64,000 nucleotides of DNA from an uncultured Bacteroides sp. (GCA_949289345.1 CASENS010000008.1:1-64000), one strand, 5' to 3'. Positions 18,203 through 27,555 are shown, counted from the first letter of the stretch. Made by a program: numbers and translations. The notes: generated by a model not told the origin, from the sequence alone.

Positions 18203-18937
18203 ATGAATAGTTTAAAAGAAAGAAAGACAATCCGTAAATACCAGTCGAAAGATATTTCGGCTGAGATGTTGAACGACCTGTTGGAAGCGGCTTTCCGGGC
18301 TTCTACCGTGGGAAACATGCAGGTGTATAGCGTTGTTGTAACTCGTGACGCCGAGCGTAAAAAGCGGTTGGCTCCCGCTCACTTCAACCAACCGATGGTA
18401 GAATCGGCTCCCGTCGTGCTTACTTTCTGTATTGACTTAAGGCGTTTCAGCCAGTGGTGTCGCCAACGTAAGGCAGAGCCGGGTTATGGCAATTTAGAGT
18501 GGTTCGTAACGGGAGCCATCGATACGTCATTGGTCGCTCAGACTTTCTGTGTGGCTGCTGAGGAACAAGGCTTGGGTATTTGTTACTTGGGTACTACCAC
18601 ATATAATCCTGATAAAATAGTGGAAATTCTGGAGTTGCCCGAATTGGTTTTCCCCTTGATAACCCTCACCGTAGGTTGGCCGGACGAGAATCCTCTTCAA
18701 GTAGACCGTCTGCCTTTGGAAGCTATTGTACACGACGAAGTTTATCATGATTATACTCCCGAGGACATTGACCGTCATTATGCTTACAAGGAATCTTTGC
18801 CTGAGAACCATCAGTTTATAGCCGAGAACGGGAAAGAGACTTTGGCGCAGGTTTTCACCGATGTGCGTTATACTAAGAAAGACGCCGAAGCCATGTCGGA
18901 GGTGTTTTGGCAGACAATGAAAAAGCAGGGCTTTTAA
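18203..18937 (+). CDS. Nitroreductase-family NAD(P)H:FMN oxidoreductase
   Basis: A cytoplasmic FMN enzyme of 244 residues in the nitroreductase superfamily, which reduces quinones, flavins or nitro groups. LKERKTIRKYQSKDIS at the N-terminus binds FMN phosphate, and EEQGLGICYLGTTTYNPD is the second flavin-contact region. The C-terminal stretch of about 60 residues (VHDEVYHDYTPEDIDRHY) is longer than in the minimal family and resembles the NfsA-like group. It has its own promoter. Physiological substrate unknown. Confidence 0.85.
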   Translation: MNSLKERKTIRKYQSKDISAEMLNDLLEAAFRASTVGNMQVYSVVVTRDAERKKRLAPAHFNQPMVESAPVVLTFCIDLRRFSQWCRQRKAEPGYGNLEWFVTGAIDTSLVAQTFCVAAEEQGLGICYLGTTTYNPDKIVEILELPELVFPLITLTVGWPDENPLQVDRLPLEAIVHDEVYHDYTPEDIDRHYAYKESLPENHQFIAENGKETLAQVFTDVRYTKKDAEAMSEVFWQTMKKQGF

Positions 18938-19019
18938 AGTCCTGCTTTTTCATTATACTTGTCTTCAAGGATATCCGTTAGGGACAGTGGCTGATGTCCC
19001 TAAAGATGCTTTCGAAGCC

Positions 19020-20417
19020 TTATCCGTTTTTCAACGCTGTTTGTATCTCTTCCAGTTCGGCTTTGAATGTCTTGTCCACTTCCTTCAATTCCCTGATAGT
19101 CTTGCAAGCGTGGAGCACAGTGGCATGGTCTTTGTTCCCGATGAACATTCCTATCTTGGAGGCGGAATAGTCTGTATGGTTCTTGGCTAAGTACATGGCT
19201 ATCTGTCGTGCCTGCACTACATCGCGTTTCCGGGATTTGGTATGTATTGCGGCCGGTTCCAGACCGAAATGTGAACATACAGTCTCTATGATATTGTCTA
19301 TCGTAATGGGTTTGGATTCGTTACGGCTGATTTTCTTTACGATGCGTTGTGCCAAGTCAAGGTCTACTTCTCTATTATAGATAGTGGCATGAGCCATGAT
19401 GGAGATGACAACACCTTCTAAATCGCGTACACTGTCGCTGACGTTTTGGGCAATGTAATCGACTACTTCTGGCGGGAATTGCAAGCCGTCGCGCTTGATT
19501 TTGTTGCGTAATATGTTGCGTCGGAGTTCAATGGTGGGCTTTTCCAGTTCAGCCACCATTCCCCATTTGAAACGTGTTATCAACCTTTCCTCCATGCCTT
19601 GCAACAGAGCGGGTGAACGGTCGGAAGTAAGGATGAGTTGCTTGCCATTCTGGTGCAGGTGGTTGAATATGTGGAAGAAGTTGTTTTGTGTCTTGGTAAG
19701 TCCCGCAAACTCTTGTATATCGTCTATAATGAGTACGTCAATGCTTTGGTAGAAATTGATGAAATCGTTCGTCGTATTGTTGCGTACAGAATCGGTGTAC
19801 TGCACTTGGAATAAATGTGCGGACACATAGAGTACACGTTTGTCGGGATAAAGCTCTTTGATTTTTGTGCCGATGGCATTGGCCAAGTGTGTTTTTCCAA
19901 CGCCCGATGCCCCATAAAAGAACAAAGGGTTGAAGATGGTTTTTGCCGGATTGAGCGCAACGGCTTCAGCCACACTTCGGGACAATTTATTGCTTTCGCC
20001 TTCGATAAAAGTCTCGAAGTTGTATTCTTTGTTCAAGTGTGGGTCCAAGTCTGCTACCTGAGGAGTTTGTGGCAATTCCTTGGTGATAAGCTGGCGGGGT
20101 GCCGATAAAGTGTTTGCCGGACCTGCATGAGGGGGAAGAGGTACAGTGGCGGGCGGATTCTTTACTACTACGACATTGTACATTAATTTGGCCCCTTCAC
20201 CAAAAACCTTGTGGATGGTTTGGCGCAGCAAATCTAAGAATTTCTCTTCGAGGAATTCGTAAAAGAACTGGCTTGGTACTTGTACGACCAAAGTTTTGTC
20301 TTCATATTTTAATGGCACAATCGGACAGAACCATGTTTTGTAAGTCTGTTCGGGCACATTATCCCGGATGATTTCAAGACAACGGTTCCATAGTCCGATA
20401 TGATTTGTTTCACTCAT
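19020..20417 (-). CDS. dnaA: Chromosomal replication initiator DnaA
   Basis: The ATP-dependent replication initiator, 465 residues. Domain I begins [21 protein letters not shown]; the AAA+ domain has Walker [15 protein letters not shown] and Walker [11 protein letters not shown]; the C-terminal DNA-binding domain has the signature [16 protein letters not shown]. Domain II (about 95-140) is proline-rich and variable. The start is clear. The nearby genes are not the dnaN/recF set of many bacteria, and no cluster of TTATCCACA boxes was seen in the gap upstream, so the replication origin need not be here. Confidence 0.97.
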   Translation of the reverse strand: MSETNHIGLWNRCLEIIRDNVPEQTYKTWFCPIVPLKYEDKTLVVQVPSQFFYEFLEEKFLDLLRQTIHKVFGEGAKLMYNVVVVKNPPATVPLPPHAGPANTLSAPRQLITKELPQTPQVADLDPHLNKEYNFETFIEGESNKLSRSVAEAVALNPAKTIFNPLFFYGASGVGKTHLANAIGTKIKELYPDKRVLYVSAHLFQVQYTDSVRNNTTNDFINFYQSIDVLIIDDIQEFAGLTKTQNNFFHIFNHLHQNGKQLILTSDRSPALLQGMEERLITRFKWGMVAELEKPTIELRRNILRNKIKRDGLQFPPEVVDYIAQNVSDSVRDLEGVVISIMAHATIYNREVDLDLAQRIVKKISRNESKPITIDNIIETVCSHFGLEPAAIHTKSRKRDVVQARQIAMYLAKNHTDYSASKIGMFIGNKDHATVLHACKTIRELKEVDKTFKAELEEIQTALKNG

Positions 20418-20463
20418 AACGACTCTTCTACATTTATTGATTTAAGCATGACTTCTACAAATG

Positions 20464-20495
20464 CAAAAGTGGCAATCTTATTTTAAAAAAACAAA
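20464..20495 (-). promoter_or_regulatory. dnaA promoter (TTTG, N20, CACTTTTG)
   Basis: On the minus strand TTTG (20492-20495) is 20 bases before CACTTTTG (20464-20471), which departs from TAnnTTTG at one position. The dnaA ATG follows at 20417. Confidence 0.6.
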
Positions 20496-20562
20496 TGACT
20501 TTTTTCTTGCTTTTCTCGTGGAATTAGTAAGATGTTTAATTTCAGCTACTTATGGAATGCCA

Positions 20563-20597
20563 ATGCAACAGCCTTGTTTTATGGCTGTTGCATTTTT
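20563..20597 (+). terminator. Orphan rho-independent terminator upstream of dnaA
   Basis: ATGCAACAGCC (20563-20573) and GGCTGTTGCAT (20583-20593) form a perfect 11-bp stem followed by TTTTTG on the plus strand only. No plus-strand gene lies upstream. The rest of the 20418-20768 gap holds the dnaA promoter and an imperfect AGGGGCT/AGCCTCT stem near 20683 that may end the MCE transcript. Confidence 0.65.
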
Positions 20598-20768
20598 GTA
20601 AATTCCTGTTTGTTAGTGTGTTAAGCTGAAACGTTACATTGAAATACGCTTAGATGGCTTCCTTTAAATGAAGACTTAATAGGGGCTTTTTCAAGCCTCT
20701 ATCGAACTTTCCCTCTTTCAGTCAGGTTCGCGCATTATTTAGATAAAATCTATATAACGTTTTTTTTC

Positions 20769-21662
20769 TTACTTGTCTTTTTTCCCGAAGAGCGAGAAGT
20801 GCACATAGCGTTTGGGATGGTTTTTCAAGTCTTCGAGCAGGCTCGCGGCGTTAGCGGTTGTTGCGCTTAAGTTGTTGTATAAGGTCGGGTCATTAAAGAG
20901 CAACCCGACAGTATTATTTTTACTATTCAATTTGTCTGTCAGATTTTTTACATTAGCCAATGTGGAGTCGACCTTTTGCATGGCGGCGGCATAGTCTATC
21001 TGCTTCAGGTTGTCGGATATGTGGATGAAGTTGTCCCCAATAGTGTTCAGCTTTGTGGTCAGCTGGGGGATGTCATTGCTCATTAGGACTTCCAGTTGGC
21101 GGCTGGTCACCGCCAGGCTTGCTGTCATGTGCTCTACATTGTTCAAGGTCGCCGGTATGGCTTGGCTTGCCAGTAGGGTGTTGAGCGAGGCGAGTATAGA
21201 GTCCAGTTTGGGCAGCATATTTTCTATTTGCGGAACCATTTTGCCTACTTTCTCCATCATGCCGTTGTTCAGGTTTCCGGGAATAGTGTCGCCTATTTCA
21301 TGACGTTCGCGTGGGTTATTGGCCAAAAGCAGGTTCATTCGTACGCCTCCTAACATTTCGGCGGCCAGTTCGGCACAGCTTCCTTTCGGGATGCGCAGGT
21401 CGGGGTCCACATCAATTTCGGCCACAACATTCCCCGGATGTTCGTAGTCGTAGTAAAGTGCGCGCACGATGCCTACCGGATAACCGTCGGCGTAAACGGG
21501 GCTTGACTTGGTAAGCCCGTTGATGTTTTGGAACTGTACGTAGAAATAGCTTGCCGGTTTGAACAGGTGGATACCTTTCAGATAGTTGATGCCGTATACC
21601 AATACGCATAGGGCGATGATGCCCGCAATGCCTATTTTGACTTCTTTTGTCATATACTTCAT
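20769..21662 (-). CDS. MCE-domain (MlaD-like) lipid-transport protein
   Basis: A periplasmic lipid-binding protein anchored by one N-terminal helix, 297 residues. The MCE domain runs from about residue 38 (FYVQFQNINGLTKSSPVYADG) to about 120 and contains the usual GYPVGIVRAL turn. The remaining part is helical, with repeated short amphipathic segments (LTTKLNTIGDNF, LKQIDYAAAMQKVDS). MlaD proteins form hexameric rings with an ABC transporter that moves phospholipids between membranes; no MlaE or MlaF gene is in the window. It starts 18 bases after the amidase stop and is likely in one operon with it. Confidence 0.88.
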   Translation of the reverse strand: MKYMTKEVKIGIAGIIALCVLVYGINYLKGIHLFKPASYFYVQFQNINGLTKSSPVYADGYPVGIVRALYYDYEHPGNVVAEIDVDPDLRIPKGSCAELAAEMLGGVRMNLLLANNPRERHEIGDTIPGNLNNGMMEKVGKMVPQIENMLPKLDSILASLNTLLASQAIPATLNNVEHMTASLAVTSRQLEVLMSNDIPQLTTKLNTIGDNFIHISDNLKQIDYAAAMQKVDSTLANVKNLTDKLNSKNNTVGLLFNDPTLYNNLSATTANAASLLEDLKNHPKRYVHFSLFGKKDK

Positions 21663-21680
21663 GATGTTTCTTTTTTTATT

Positions 21681-22841
21681 TTATTGTTTCTTGTTATTGT
21701 TATACTCACGGATGGCGGTATCTATACTCATTTTCTTTCCATTTTTGAAGGCGATGATGAAAGGGCCTTTAAAACGGACGGAGAGTTTTTCTTTTAATTG
21801 TAGCATTTCATCGTAGTCGGCTGATGCGCCACAGGTGTATTTGTACATGCCGTTTTCACGGTAATATTCCACGTCTTTTACTCCTTTGAACTCGTCGCTT
21901 CCTTGTGGTATCGGCCGGGTGGATGCCAATATCTGGACTTTGAATATGGGTGAGGATTGGGCCGGAGCTTTTTCTTCCCGCTCTTTGGGTGAAGACGTTT
22001 TTTGTGGTATAGAGGAATGTGGGGTGTTGCCGGCAGGAGCTGATGTGCTTTCCCGTCGTGCCTCTTGCTCTTTTTTATAAGTAAGGAATGCGCGGTAAAT
22101 GCTTTGCGCTAAGGCGTTGCGGCCGTTTTCTGTATTCAGATAGCGCTCTTCTTCCGGTGTCGATATAAAGCCCAGTTCTACCAGGATGCTGGGCATGGCG
22201 CTGGCTTTCAGCACCAAAAAACCGGCCTGATGCACTCCTCTGTCGGTTCGTTTGGCGGTTTGTTGGAATTCTTTTTGCACCAACGAGGCCAAATGGACGC
22301 TTTGCGACATGTATTTGTCTTGCATGAATTCAAAGATGATGTACGATTCCGCCGAGTTGGGGTTAAATCCCGCATAGCGTGTCTGGTAGTCGTCTTCGTA
22401 CAGGATAACCGCATTTTCTCGTTTGGCCACTTCCAGGTTGGCGTCCGATTTTGCCAGACCTAATGTCCATGTCGAGGCTCCTTTGACCTTTCGGTTGCCG
22501 GCCAAAGAGTTGGTGTGGATGGAGATAAAGAGGTCGGCTTTGGCGTCGTTGGCTATTTCCGCCCGTCTTGCCAAGGGAACGAATATGTCACGGTCGCGTG
22601 TATAGATGACTTTTGTGTCCGTACAATTCTCCTTTATCAGCCGGCCAAGTTTTAAAGCTACGCCGAGGTTGATGTTTTTTTCTCGTGAGGTTTTCCCGAC
22701 AGCTCCGGGGTCGTGTCCTCCATGTCCCGCATCAATGACTACCGTGAACTTCCTGGCCTGGGCTGATGCCGGGCAAAGAGGCAGCAGAAGTAGCGCGAAG
22801 CCAATCGTGATAAACGGTATGTGGAGTCTGTCCAATCTCAT
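21681..22841 (-). CDS. N-acetylmuramoyl-L-alanine amidase (Amidase_3) with C-terminal SPOR-like region
   Basis: A zinc amidase cleaving the stem peptide from peptidoglycan. The 386-residue protein has a signal peptide (MRLDRLHIPF to ASAQA, about 1-28), then the Amidase_3 domain with VVIDAGHGGHDPGAVG (zinc His), FISIHTNS (zinc His) and LVELGFISTPEEE (catalytic Glu). A low-complexity linker and a C-terminal region (about 310-370, FKVQILASTRP and YKYTCGASADYDEM) resembling SPOR domains follow. The ATG at 22841 is chosen since the -7 box lies at 22862-22869 and the longer frame has no signal peptide at its front. The MCE gene follows in the same operon. Confidence 0.93.
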   Translation of the reverse strand: MRLDRLHIPFITIGFALLLLPLCPASAQARKFTVVIDAGHGGHDPGAVGKTSREKNINLGVALKLGRLIKENCTDTKVIYTRDRDIFVPLARRAEIANDAKADLFISIHTNSLAGNRKVKGASTWTLGLAKSDANLEVAKRENAVILYEDDYQTRYAGFNPNSAESYIIFEFMQDKYMSQSVHLASLVQKEFQQTAKRTDRGVHQAGFLVLKASAMPSILVELGFISTPEEERYLNTENGRNALAQSIYRAFLTYKKEQEARRESTSAPAGNTPHSSIPQKTSSPKEREEKAPAQSSPIFKVQILASTRPIPQGSDEFKGVKDVEYYRENGMYKYTCGASADYDEMLQLKEKLSVRFKGPFIIAFKNGKKMSIDTAIREYNNNKKQ

Positions 22842-22861
22842 ACATAATAGATAAAACTGTG

Positions 22862-22869
22862 CAAATGTA
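22862..22869 (-). promoter_or_regulatory. -7 box of the amidase-MCE operon
   Basis: TACATTTG followed by CACAG on the minus strand, about 20 bases before the chosen ATG. Confidence 0.65.
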
Positions 22870-22974
22870 ATGCAATTTTGCGGAAAACCGAAAGTTCCCT
22901 CCAAGTTTTATTCATAAGCTTCTGCATCGTGTGCTAAATTCTTGCCGTTGTAATGTGCTTTTTGGGAAAAAAGC

Positions 22975-22982
22975 TATCTTTG
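22975..22982 (+). promoter_or_regulatory. -7 box of the BASS-type transporter gene
   Basis: TATCTTTG followed by CGCC. It lies inside the longest frame and so argues for the downstream ATG at 23025. Confidence 0.65.
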
Positions 22983-23024
22983 CGCCTGTTTTCGGGGATT
23001 GTATCCGTATTAACTTTAGACAAG

Positions 23025-23996
23025 ATGAATTGTTTGGTACGTTTTTTGAAGGACTGGACATTGCCGGTAGCCATGTTGGCTGGTACTGTCGCCTATTTTG
23101 TCTTTGCCAAGGTGCAGGTGTTGGCTCCGGCCAAGCCGTTTGTCAACGGAGTGGTGACTGTCCTTACTCCGTTTCTTATTTTTGCCCAGTTGCTTCTTAC
23201 TTTTTGCAAGATGGAGGTGCGCGATTTGAAACCGAAAGCTTGGCATGGGTGGTTGTTGCTGTTTCAGACGGTAGCTTGTTTGGCGCTTGCCGCTTTGCTG
23301 GTGTTCTGTTCCATGGACGGGGTTTATCGCGAAGTGTTCGAAGGCGCCATGGTGTGTGTGATTTGTCCTACGGCTACGGCGGCGGCTGTCATTACGGGCA
23401 AATTGGGCGGAAGCGCCGCCAGTCTTACCACTTATACGCTGCTTTCCAACTTGCTGGCGGCTATGGCCGTCCCGTTGGTTTTCCCATGGGTCGAACCTCA
23501 TGCCGATGTCTCTTTCTGGATTGCTTTTCTCAAGATATTGGGCAAGGTGTTCCCTCTGTTGCTCTGTCCTTTCTTTTTGGCTTTGCTGCTCCGCGCTTTT
23601 CTGCCTGGGGCGCATCGGTGGATGGCGGGCATGCATGGCGCGGCATTCTACCTGTGGGGGGTGGCGTTGGCCATTGTCTCCGGTCAGACGGTACGGTCGT
23701 TGGCAAACAGTTCTGCCCCCGTTTATGTGGAGGTGCTGGTTGCTTTGGCCGGGCTCGTGGCTTGTTGCGTTCAGTTCTGGTTGGGCAAGCGGATAGGCGG
23801 GCACTACGGAGAACGCGTCAGCGGCGGGCAGGCGTTGGGTCAGAAGAATACGGTTTTGGCTATCTGGATGGCTTATACCTATCTTAATCCCCTGTCTTCC
23901 GTAGGCCCGGGTTCGTATGTGCTTTGGCAGAACATCATCAACAGTTACCAGTTGTGGAAAAAGCGCAGGAAGGAACTTGCTACTTGTCCGTCATGA
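23025..23996 (+). CDS. Bile acid:sodium symporter (BASS)-like membrane transporter
   Basis: An inner-membrane protein of 323 residues with about nine or ten helices. ICPTATAAAVITGKLGG in the middle and a C-terminal GQALGQKNTVLAIWMAYTY with LNPLSSVGPG resemble the crossover helices of the BASS/SBF family. The family carries bile acids or, more often in bacteria, organic acids and vitamins precursors with sodium. Start at the ATG at 23025, since the -7 box at 22975 lies upstream of it. It overlaps the convergent CdsB-like gene by 17 bases. A bile-acid substrate would fit the cluster at 7661 but is only a guess. Confidence 0.75.
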   Translation: MNCLVRFLKDWTLPVAMLAGTVAYFVFAKVQVLAPAKPFVNGVVTVLTPFLIFAQLLLTFCKMEVRDLKPKAWHGWLLLFQTVACLALAALLVFCSMDGVYREVFEGAMVCVICPTATAAAVITGKLGGSAASLTTYTLLSNLLAAMAVPLVFPWVEPHADVSFWIAFLKILGKVFPLLLCPFFLALLLRAFLPGAHRWMAGMHGAAFYLWGVALAIVSGQTVRSLANSSAPVYVEVLVALAGLVACCVQFWLGKRIGGHYGERVSGGQALGQKNTVLAIWMAYTYLNPLSSVGPGSYVLWQNIINSYQLWKKRRKELATCPS

Positions 23997-25266
23997 TGTC
24001 CAGCACCAGACGGTCGGTTTCGTTCATGCCTTGCGAGCCGATGCGGGTCAGGTTGCGGATGCTTTTGTCCACGTCTTCATCAATGATGCCTTCCACGGAT
24101 GTGACATGGCGGTTCTCCATGGCCATGATGGCCGAAAGGACGGCGGTCGATACACCGGTGGTGACTTTTAGGGCGCAACTGGGCTTGGCTCCGTCGCATA
24201 TCATGCCGGTCAGGTTGGCTATCATGTTTTGCACGGCGTACGTTATCTGTCGGTAGGTGCCGCCCATCAGCCATGTGATGCCGCAACTGGAACCGGTGGC
24301 GGCCACTACGCATCCGCACAGGGCGGACAGGCGTCCCAAACTCTCTTTGATGTAAATGACGGTCAGGTGGCTTAGGGTCAAGGCGCGTATCAGTTCTTCT
24401 TCGCTTTTCCCGTTTTCGTCCGCATATACCACCACAGGTACGGTGGCCGCTATGCCTTGGTTGCCGCTTCCGGAGTTGCTCATGACGGGTATCATGGCGC
24501 CGGCCATGCGGGCGTCGCAGGCTCCCGATGTGTAGGACAGGATGTGCGAGAATACGCTGTCGCCCATAATTTTATGCTCGTACGTGCCGCGGAGCATTTT
24601 CCCTAACCCGTGTCCGTAGTTTCCCTGGAAGGAGCGCTCGGCCGCCGCCTTGTTCACCCGTGCCGTTTTGAGGATGAAGCGGATTTCGTCCAGTGGGGCG
24701 GTCATGGCAAAATCGTACACTTTGCGCAGGGTCAGTTCGGGAATTTCCGCCTCCTCGCTCGTCTCGGACGCTTTCGCGCGTTTGTCCAGCAGCACTTCTT
24801 TTCCTCGTGCCACGTAGACGAACGTGGTGTGTCCGCCTGCAATGACGGCTGTCGCTTTGTCCGCTCCCGCTTCACAGTTCGCTTCTATATAGAGTTTTTC
24901 TTCGATGTCCGGTTTCAGCGAAATGCTGATGCGCTTTTCGCCAAGGAAAGACTTGCCCTCCTCCACGGATTGTGGCGTGCAATCCTTTAGCACTTCCAGC
25001 TGGTAAGCCGATTTTCCTATCAGCGCCCCTAACGCGATGGCGATAGGAAGACCTATCATGCCTGTACCGGGAATGCCCACGCCCATGGCGTTCTTTAGGA
25101 TGTTCGCACTGAGTTGTACATTGATTTTCTCCGGTTTCATGCCTAATGTTTCCGTGGCTTTAGCCACGCAGAGGGCCACTGCGATGGGTTCCGTACATCC
25201 GATGGCGGGCACTACCTCGCGCTTCATCAGGGCGATAATCTGCTTCCGTTCTGTTTCGTTTGTCAT
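23980..25266 (-). CDS. CdsB/YhaM-type cysteine desulfidase-like protein (UPF0597)
   Basis: A 428-residue cytoplasmic protein of the L-serine dehydratase alpha-like UPF0597 family; an archaeal relative is an iron-sulfur L-cysteine desulfidase and E. coli YhaM degrades cysteine. VVPAIGCTEPIAVAL at the N-terminus, GTGMIGLPIAIALGALIG, SYTSGACDARMAG, NSGSGNQGIAATVPVV and CDGAKPSCALKVTTGV are family signatures; the conserved cysteines are candidates for an Fe-S cluster. The gene has its own promoter and ends 17 bases inside the convergent transporter gene. Cysteine-to-sulfide conversion is the likeliest activity but unproven here. Confidence 0.82.
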   Translation of the reverse strand: MTNETERKQIIALMKREVVPAIGCTEPIAVALCVAKATETLGMKPEKINVQLSANILKNAMGVGIPGTGMIGLPIAIALGALIGKSAYQLEVLKDCTPQSVEEGKSFLGEKRISISLKPDIEEKLYIEANCEAGADKATAVIAGGHTTFVYVARGKEVLLDKRAKASETSEEAEIPELTLRKVYDFAMTAPLDEIRFILKTARVNKAAAERSFQGNYGHGLGKMLRGTYEHKIMGDSVFSHILSYTSGACDARMAGAMIPVMSNSGSGNQGIAATVPVVVYADENGKSEEELIRALTLSHLTVIYIKESLGRLSALCGCVVAATGSSCGITWLMGGTYRQITYAVQNMIANLTGMICDGAKPSCALKVTTGVSTAVLSAIMAMENRHVTSVEGIIDEDVDKSIRNLTRIGSQGMNETDRLVLDIMTDK

Positions 25267-25290
25267 TTTGTCATTTGTTTAAGTCTGCGG

Positions 25291-25298
25291 CAAAGGTA
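25291..25298 (-). promoter_or_regulatory. -7 box of the CdsB-like gene
   Basis: TACCTTTG followed by CCG on the minus strand, 24 bases before the ATG. Confidence 0.65.
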
Positions 25299-25378
25299 TA
25301 AAAAACGTTTTATTGTGCAAATAGTCAGAACGAAGAAAATCTTCCTTGAATAATTCCTTATAATTCAAAAAAGAAACG

Positions 25379-25386
25379 TACCTTTG
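25379..25386 (+). promoter_or_regulatory. -7 box of the PCMD-barrel operon
   Basis: TACCTTTG followed by CGCG; the leader to 25475 is about 83 bases and AT-rich. Confidence 0.65.
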
Positions 25387-25474
25387 CGCGTTGTTGTTTA
25401 TATTACATAAGTGAACAAAATTATCATTTAGTATAAAGTAAATCAGATTAGTTACTTACATTATTATAATTTCT

Positions 25475-26629
25475 ATGAGGTTCAGACATTTCTTGCCTTG
25501 CTGCCTGCTTGCGGCGGCATTGGCTTCATGTATCGGAGACGAGGCGCCCAACAAAGAGGCGGCCATCGATGCGTGTACAGGAACGGATGTGCAGTTCACC
25601 AACGCAATGGCCAGCAGCCGCGGTTTCAATATCTATGTCAACCGTGGAGCCGACTTGGCCGCCCAGTATCTGACGTTCACCATCCCCGAAGGGGCCACTA
25701 TCGCCACACGTGAAGCGGCTGAGGGCGATACGCCTTTCACCCCGAACGAGGACGGTTCGTATAGCGCCACGCTGAATTTTGACAATGATGGGTTCAACCG
25801 TCTGTTGACCGTTACGTCGGAAGACGGAGCCAACCAGGTCACTTATCTCATTCAGCTCATTCAGATGGAATTGCCTGTGGAGTTCCATTTCGAGCGTTTG
25901 CAGGAGACCAGCCAGGCCTATCACATCCTGTTGGAGGAAGAGGCGATGACCACCGACGGTTTGCAGCGCATCCTGCAATGGTGCAGCGGCAATCCGGGGT
26001 TTGAACTGACCAAAGTGGCGGACGGTCCCCTTGACTATCCTACGGTACAGGTCGAAAACGGTTATGTAGGGCGGTGTGCCAAGCTGGAAACGCGCGCTAC
26101 AGGCGATTTTGGCGCCATGGTGCAGATGTACATTGCTGCAGGCAATCTTTTCATCGGTTCGTTCGATTTGAGCAACGCCCTTAATGACGCGTTGGCTTCC
26201 ACCCGTTTCGGCGTCCAGTTTTATCAAAAGCCCGTCAGTTTGAAAGGATATTATAAGTATGAGAGGGGGGAAGAGTTCACCGAGAACGGACAGGTGGTGG
26301 AAGGCAGGCAGGACTCTTTTGACATTTACGCCATGCTGTACGAGGCCGATGACCCTTCGTTCATGCTGGATGGCGCGAATGGCAAGACCGATGGCAGCAT
26401 TGTGCTGCTGGCCGCGATTGATCAGGCCGAAGCTTTGGAAACGGACACCTGGACGGAATTCGACATACCCTTTGTTTCCATGAATGGCAAGACGGTGGAC
26501 ATGCAGAAATTGAGTGAGGGCAAATACAAGCTGGGCGTCGTGTTTTCGTCAAGCATAGAAGGCAATTACTTCAAAGGGGCGGTAGGAAGCACGTTATGGA
26601 TAGACGAGGTGGAATTGGTTTGCGAATAA
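25475..26629 (+). CDS. PCMD-domain surface lipoprotein
   Basis: A predicted lipoprotein of 384 residues. The signal peptide MRFRHFLPCCLLAAALASC ends at lipobox Cys19, followed by acidic residues (IGDEAPN). An N-terminal Ig-like domain (about 35-130) precedes a C-terminal PCMD domain (putative carbohydrate metabolism domain) recognisable from ILQWCSGNPGFEL, VGRCAKLETRATGDFG, GSFDLSNALNDALASTRFG and DGSIVLLAAIDQ. The fold is a lectin-like beta-sandwich and the role is unknown, with surface glycan binding proposed. The next gene, an outer-membrane barrel, begins 20 bases on and should be in the same operon. Confidence 0.85.
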   Translation: MRFRHFLPCCLLAAALASCIGDEAPNKEAAIDACTGTDVQFTNAMASSRGFNIYVNRGADLAAQYLTFTIPEGATIATREAAEGDTPFTPNEDGSYSATLNFDNDGFNRLLTVTSEDGANQVTYLIQLIQMELPVEFHFERLQETSQAYHILLEEEAMTTDGLQRILQWCSGNPGFELTKVADGPLDYPTVQVENGYVGRCAKLETRATGDFGAMVQMYIAAGNLFIGSFDLSNALNDALASTRFGVQFYQKPVSLKGYYKYERGEEFTENGQVVEGRQDSFDIYAMLYEADDPSFMLDGANGKTDGSIVLLAAIDQAEALETDTWTEFDIPFVSMNGKTVDMQKLSEGKYKLGVVFSSSIEGNYFKGAVGSTLWIDEVELVCE

Positions 26630-26649
26630 TGACATTAAAACAGAAGACA

Positions 26650-27444
26650 ATGAAGACAAGGATATACAGCATACTTCTTATGGCGCTCTTGCTGGTGAGT
26701 GCCACCGGCCTGCAGGCGCAGGAAGAACGGAATAAGGGCATCATCCAGTCCTATCTGCGTGGCTGGGAATATGGGTTGAAGGCCGGGTTCAGCATAGGAG
26801 GCACTTCGCCTCTGCCCTTGCCGGAAGAAATTCGGGGCATCAACAGCTTCCGTCCGGGTGGCGTGGCCATTGCCATTGAAGGCAATTCCACGAAGTGGTT
26901 CGACAAGGAAAAAAAGTGGGGGCTCACTATCGGTGTGCGTCTGGAAAGCAAAAAGATGTCTACGGATGCCAAGGTAAAGAATTACAGTATGGAAATCATC
27001 AACGCTTCCAACGGGCGCTCTCTGCCGGGGTTGTGGACCGGCAACGTGAAGACGGAAGTGAACAATTCGTATCTCACCGTACCCTTGCTGGCAAGTTACC
27101 GCGTCAGCAAACGTTGGAAGGTGCTGGCAGGTCCGTATTTCTCGTACATGATAGACGGGAACTTTTCCGGTCATGTCTACGAAGGACACCTGCGTACGCC
27201 CGACGCTACAGGACAACGCATTGACTTTACGGGCGAGAGCATTGCCACTTACGACTTTTCCGATGACTTGCGCAAGTTCCAATGGGGTGTGCAGGTGGGC
27301 GGTGAGTGGCGTGCCTTCAAGCATCTGGATGTTTTTGCCGACTTGACGTGGGGATTGAACGACATCTTTCAAAAAGATTTCCAGACCATTACTTTCGCCA
27401 TGTACCCCATTTATTTGAATGTAGGTTTCGGGTATTCATTTTGA
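26650..27444 (+). CDS. Outer-membrane beta-barrel protein (PorT-like)
   Basis: A 264-residue protein with signal peptide MKTRIYSILLMALLLVSATGLQAQ cut here after the AQ; the mature part is rich in alternating strands and ends in the aromatic C-terminal motif NVGFGYSF typical of OM barrels. The layout GLKAGFSIGG, LTIGVRLESKK, YLTVPLLASYRVSKRWKVLA and WGVQVGGEWRAF suggests an eight- to ten-stranded PorT/OMP_b-brl_2 barrel. ATGs at 26596 and 26629 are in frame but lie inside or on the stop of the previous gene, and only 26650 gives a clean signal peptide. Function unknown; paired with the PCMD lipoprotein. Confidence 0.85.
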   Translation: MKTRIYSILLMALLLVSATGLQAQEERNKGIIQSYLRGWEYGLKAGFSIGGTSPLPLPEEIRGINSFRPGGVAIAIEGNSTKWFDKEKKWGLTIGVRLESKKMSTDAKVKNYSMEIINASNGRSLPGLWTGNVKTEVNNSYLTVPLLASYRVSKRWKVLAGPYFSYMIDGNFSGHVYEGHLRTPDATGQRIDFTGESIATYDFSDDLRKFQWGVQVGGEWRAFKHLDVFADLTWGLNDIFQKDFQTITFAMYPIYLNVGFGYSF

Positions 27445-27527
27445 CGGGCTTGGATACCGCTTCTTTGCATGAAAAAGCTGTGGCCTTATCCCCTTTGTGT
27501 CGCGCTCACGGATGGATAAAAACGCTG

Positions 27528-27555
27528 AAACGCAAAAAAAATCGCGTTTTTATTT
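27528..27555 (+). terminator. Weak terminator after the barrel gene
   Basis: AAACGC (27528-27533) pairs with GCGTTT (27544-27549) followed by TTATTTT. The stem is short, so this is tentative. It abuts the tRNA promoter. Confidence 0.4.

Noticed and set aside
20418-20768. Replication origin next to dnaA
   Set aside because: No cluster of TTATCCACA-type boxes and no AT-rich repeat tract were seen in the gap.
25409-25423. AAGTGAACAAAATTA upstream of the PCMD gene, also at the right end of the 37464 element
   Set aside because: Only this short AT-rich string matches; no further part of the element is present, so a remnant cannot be claimed.
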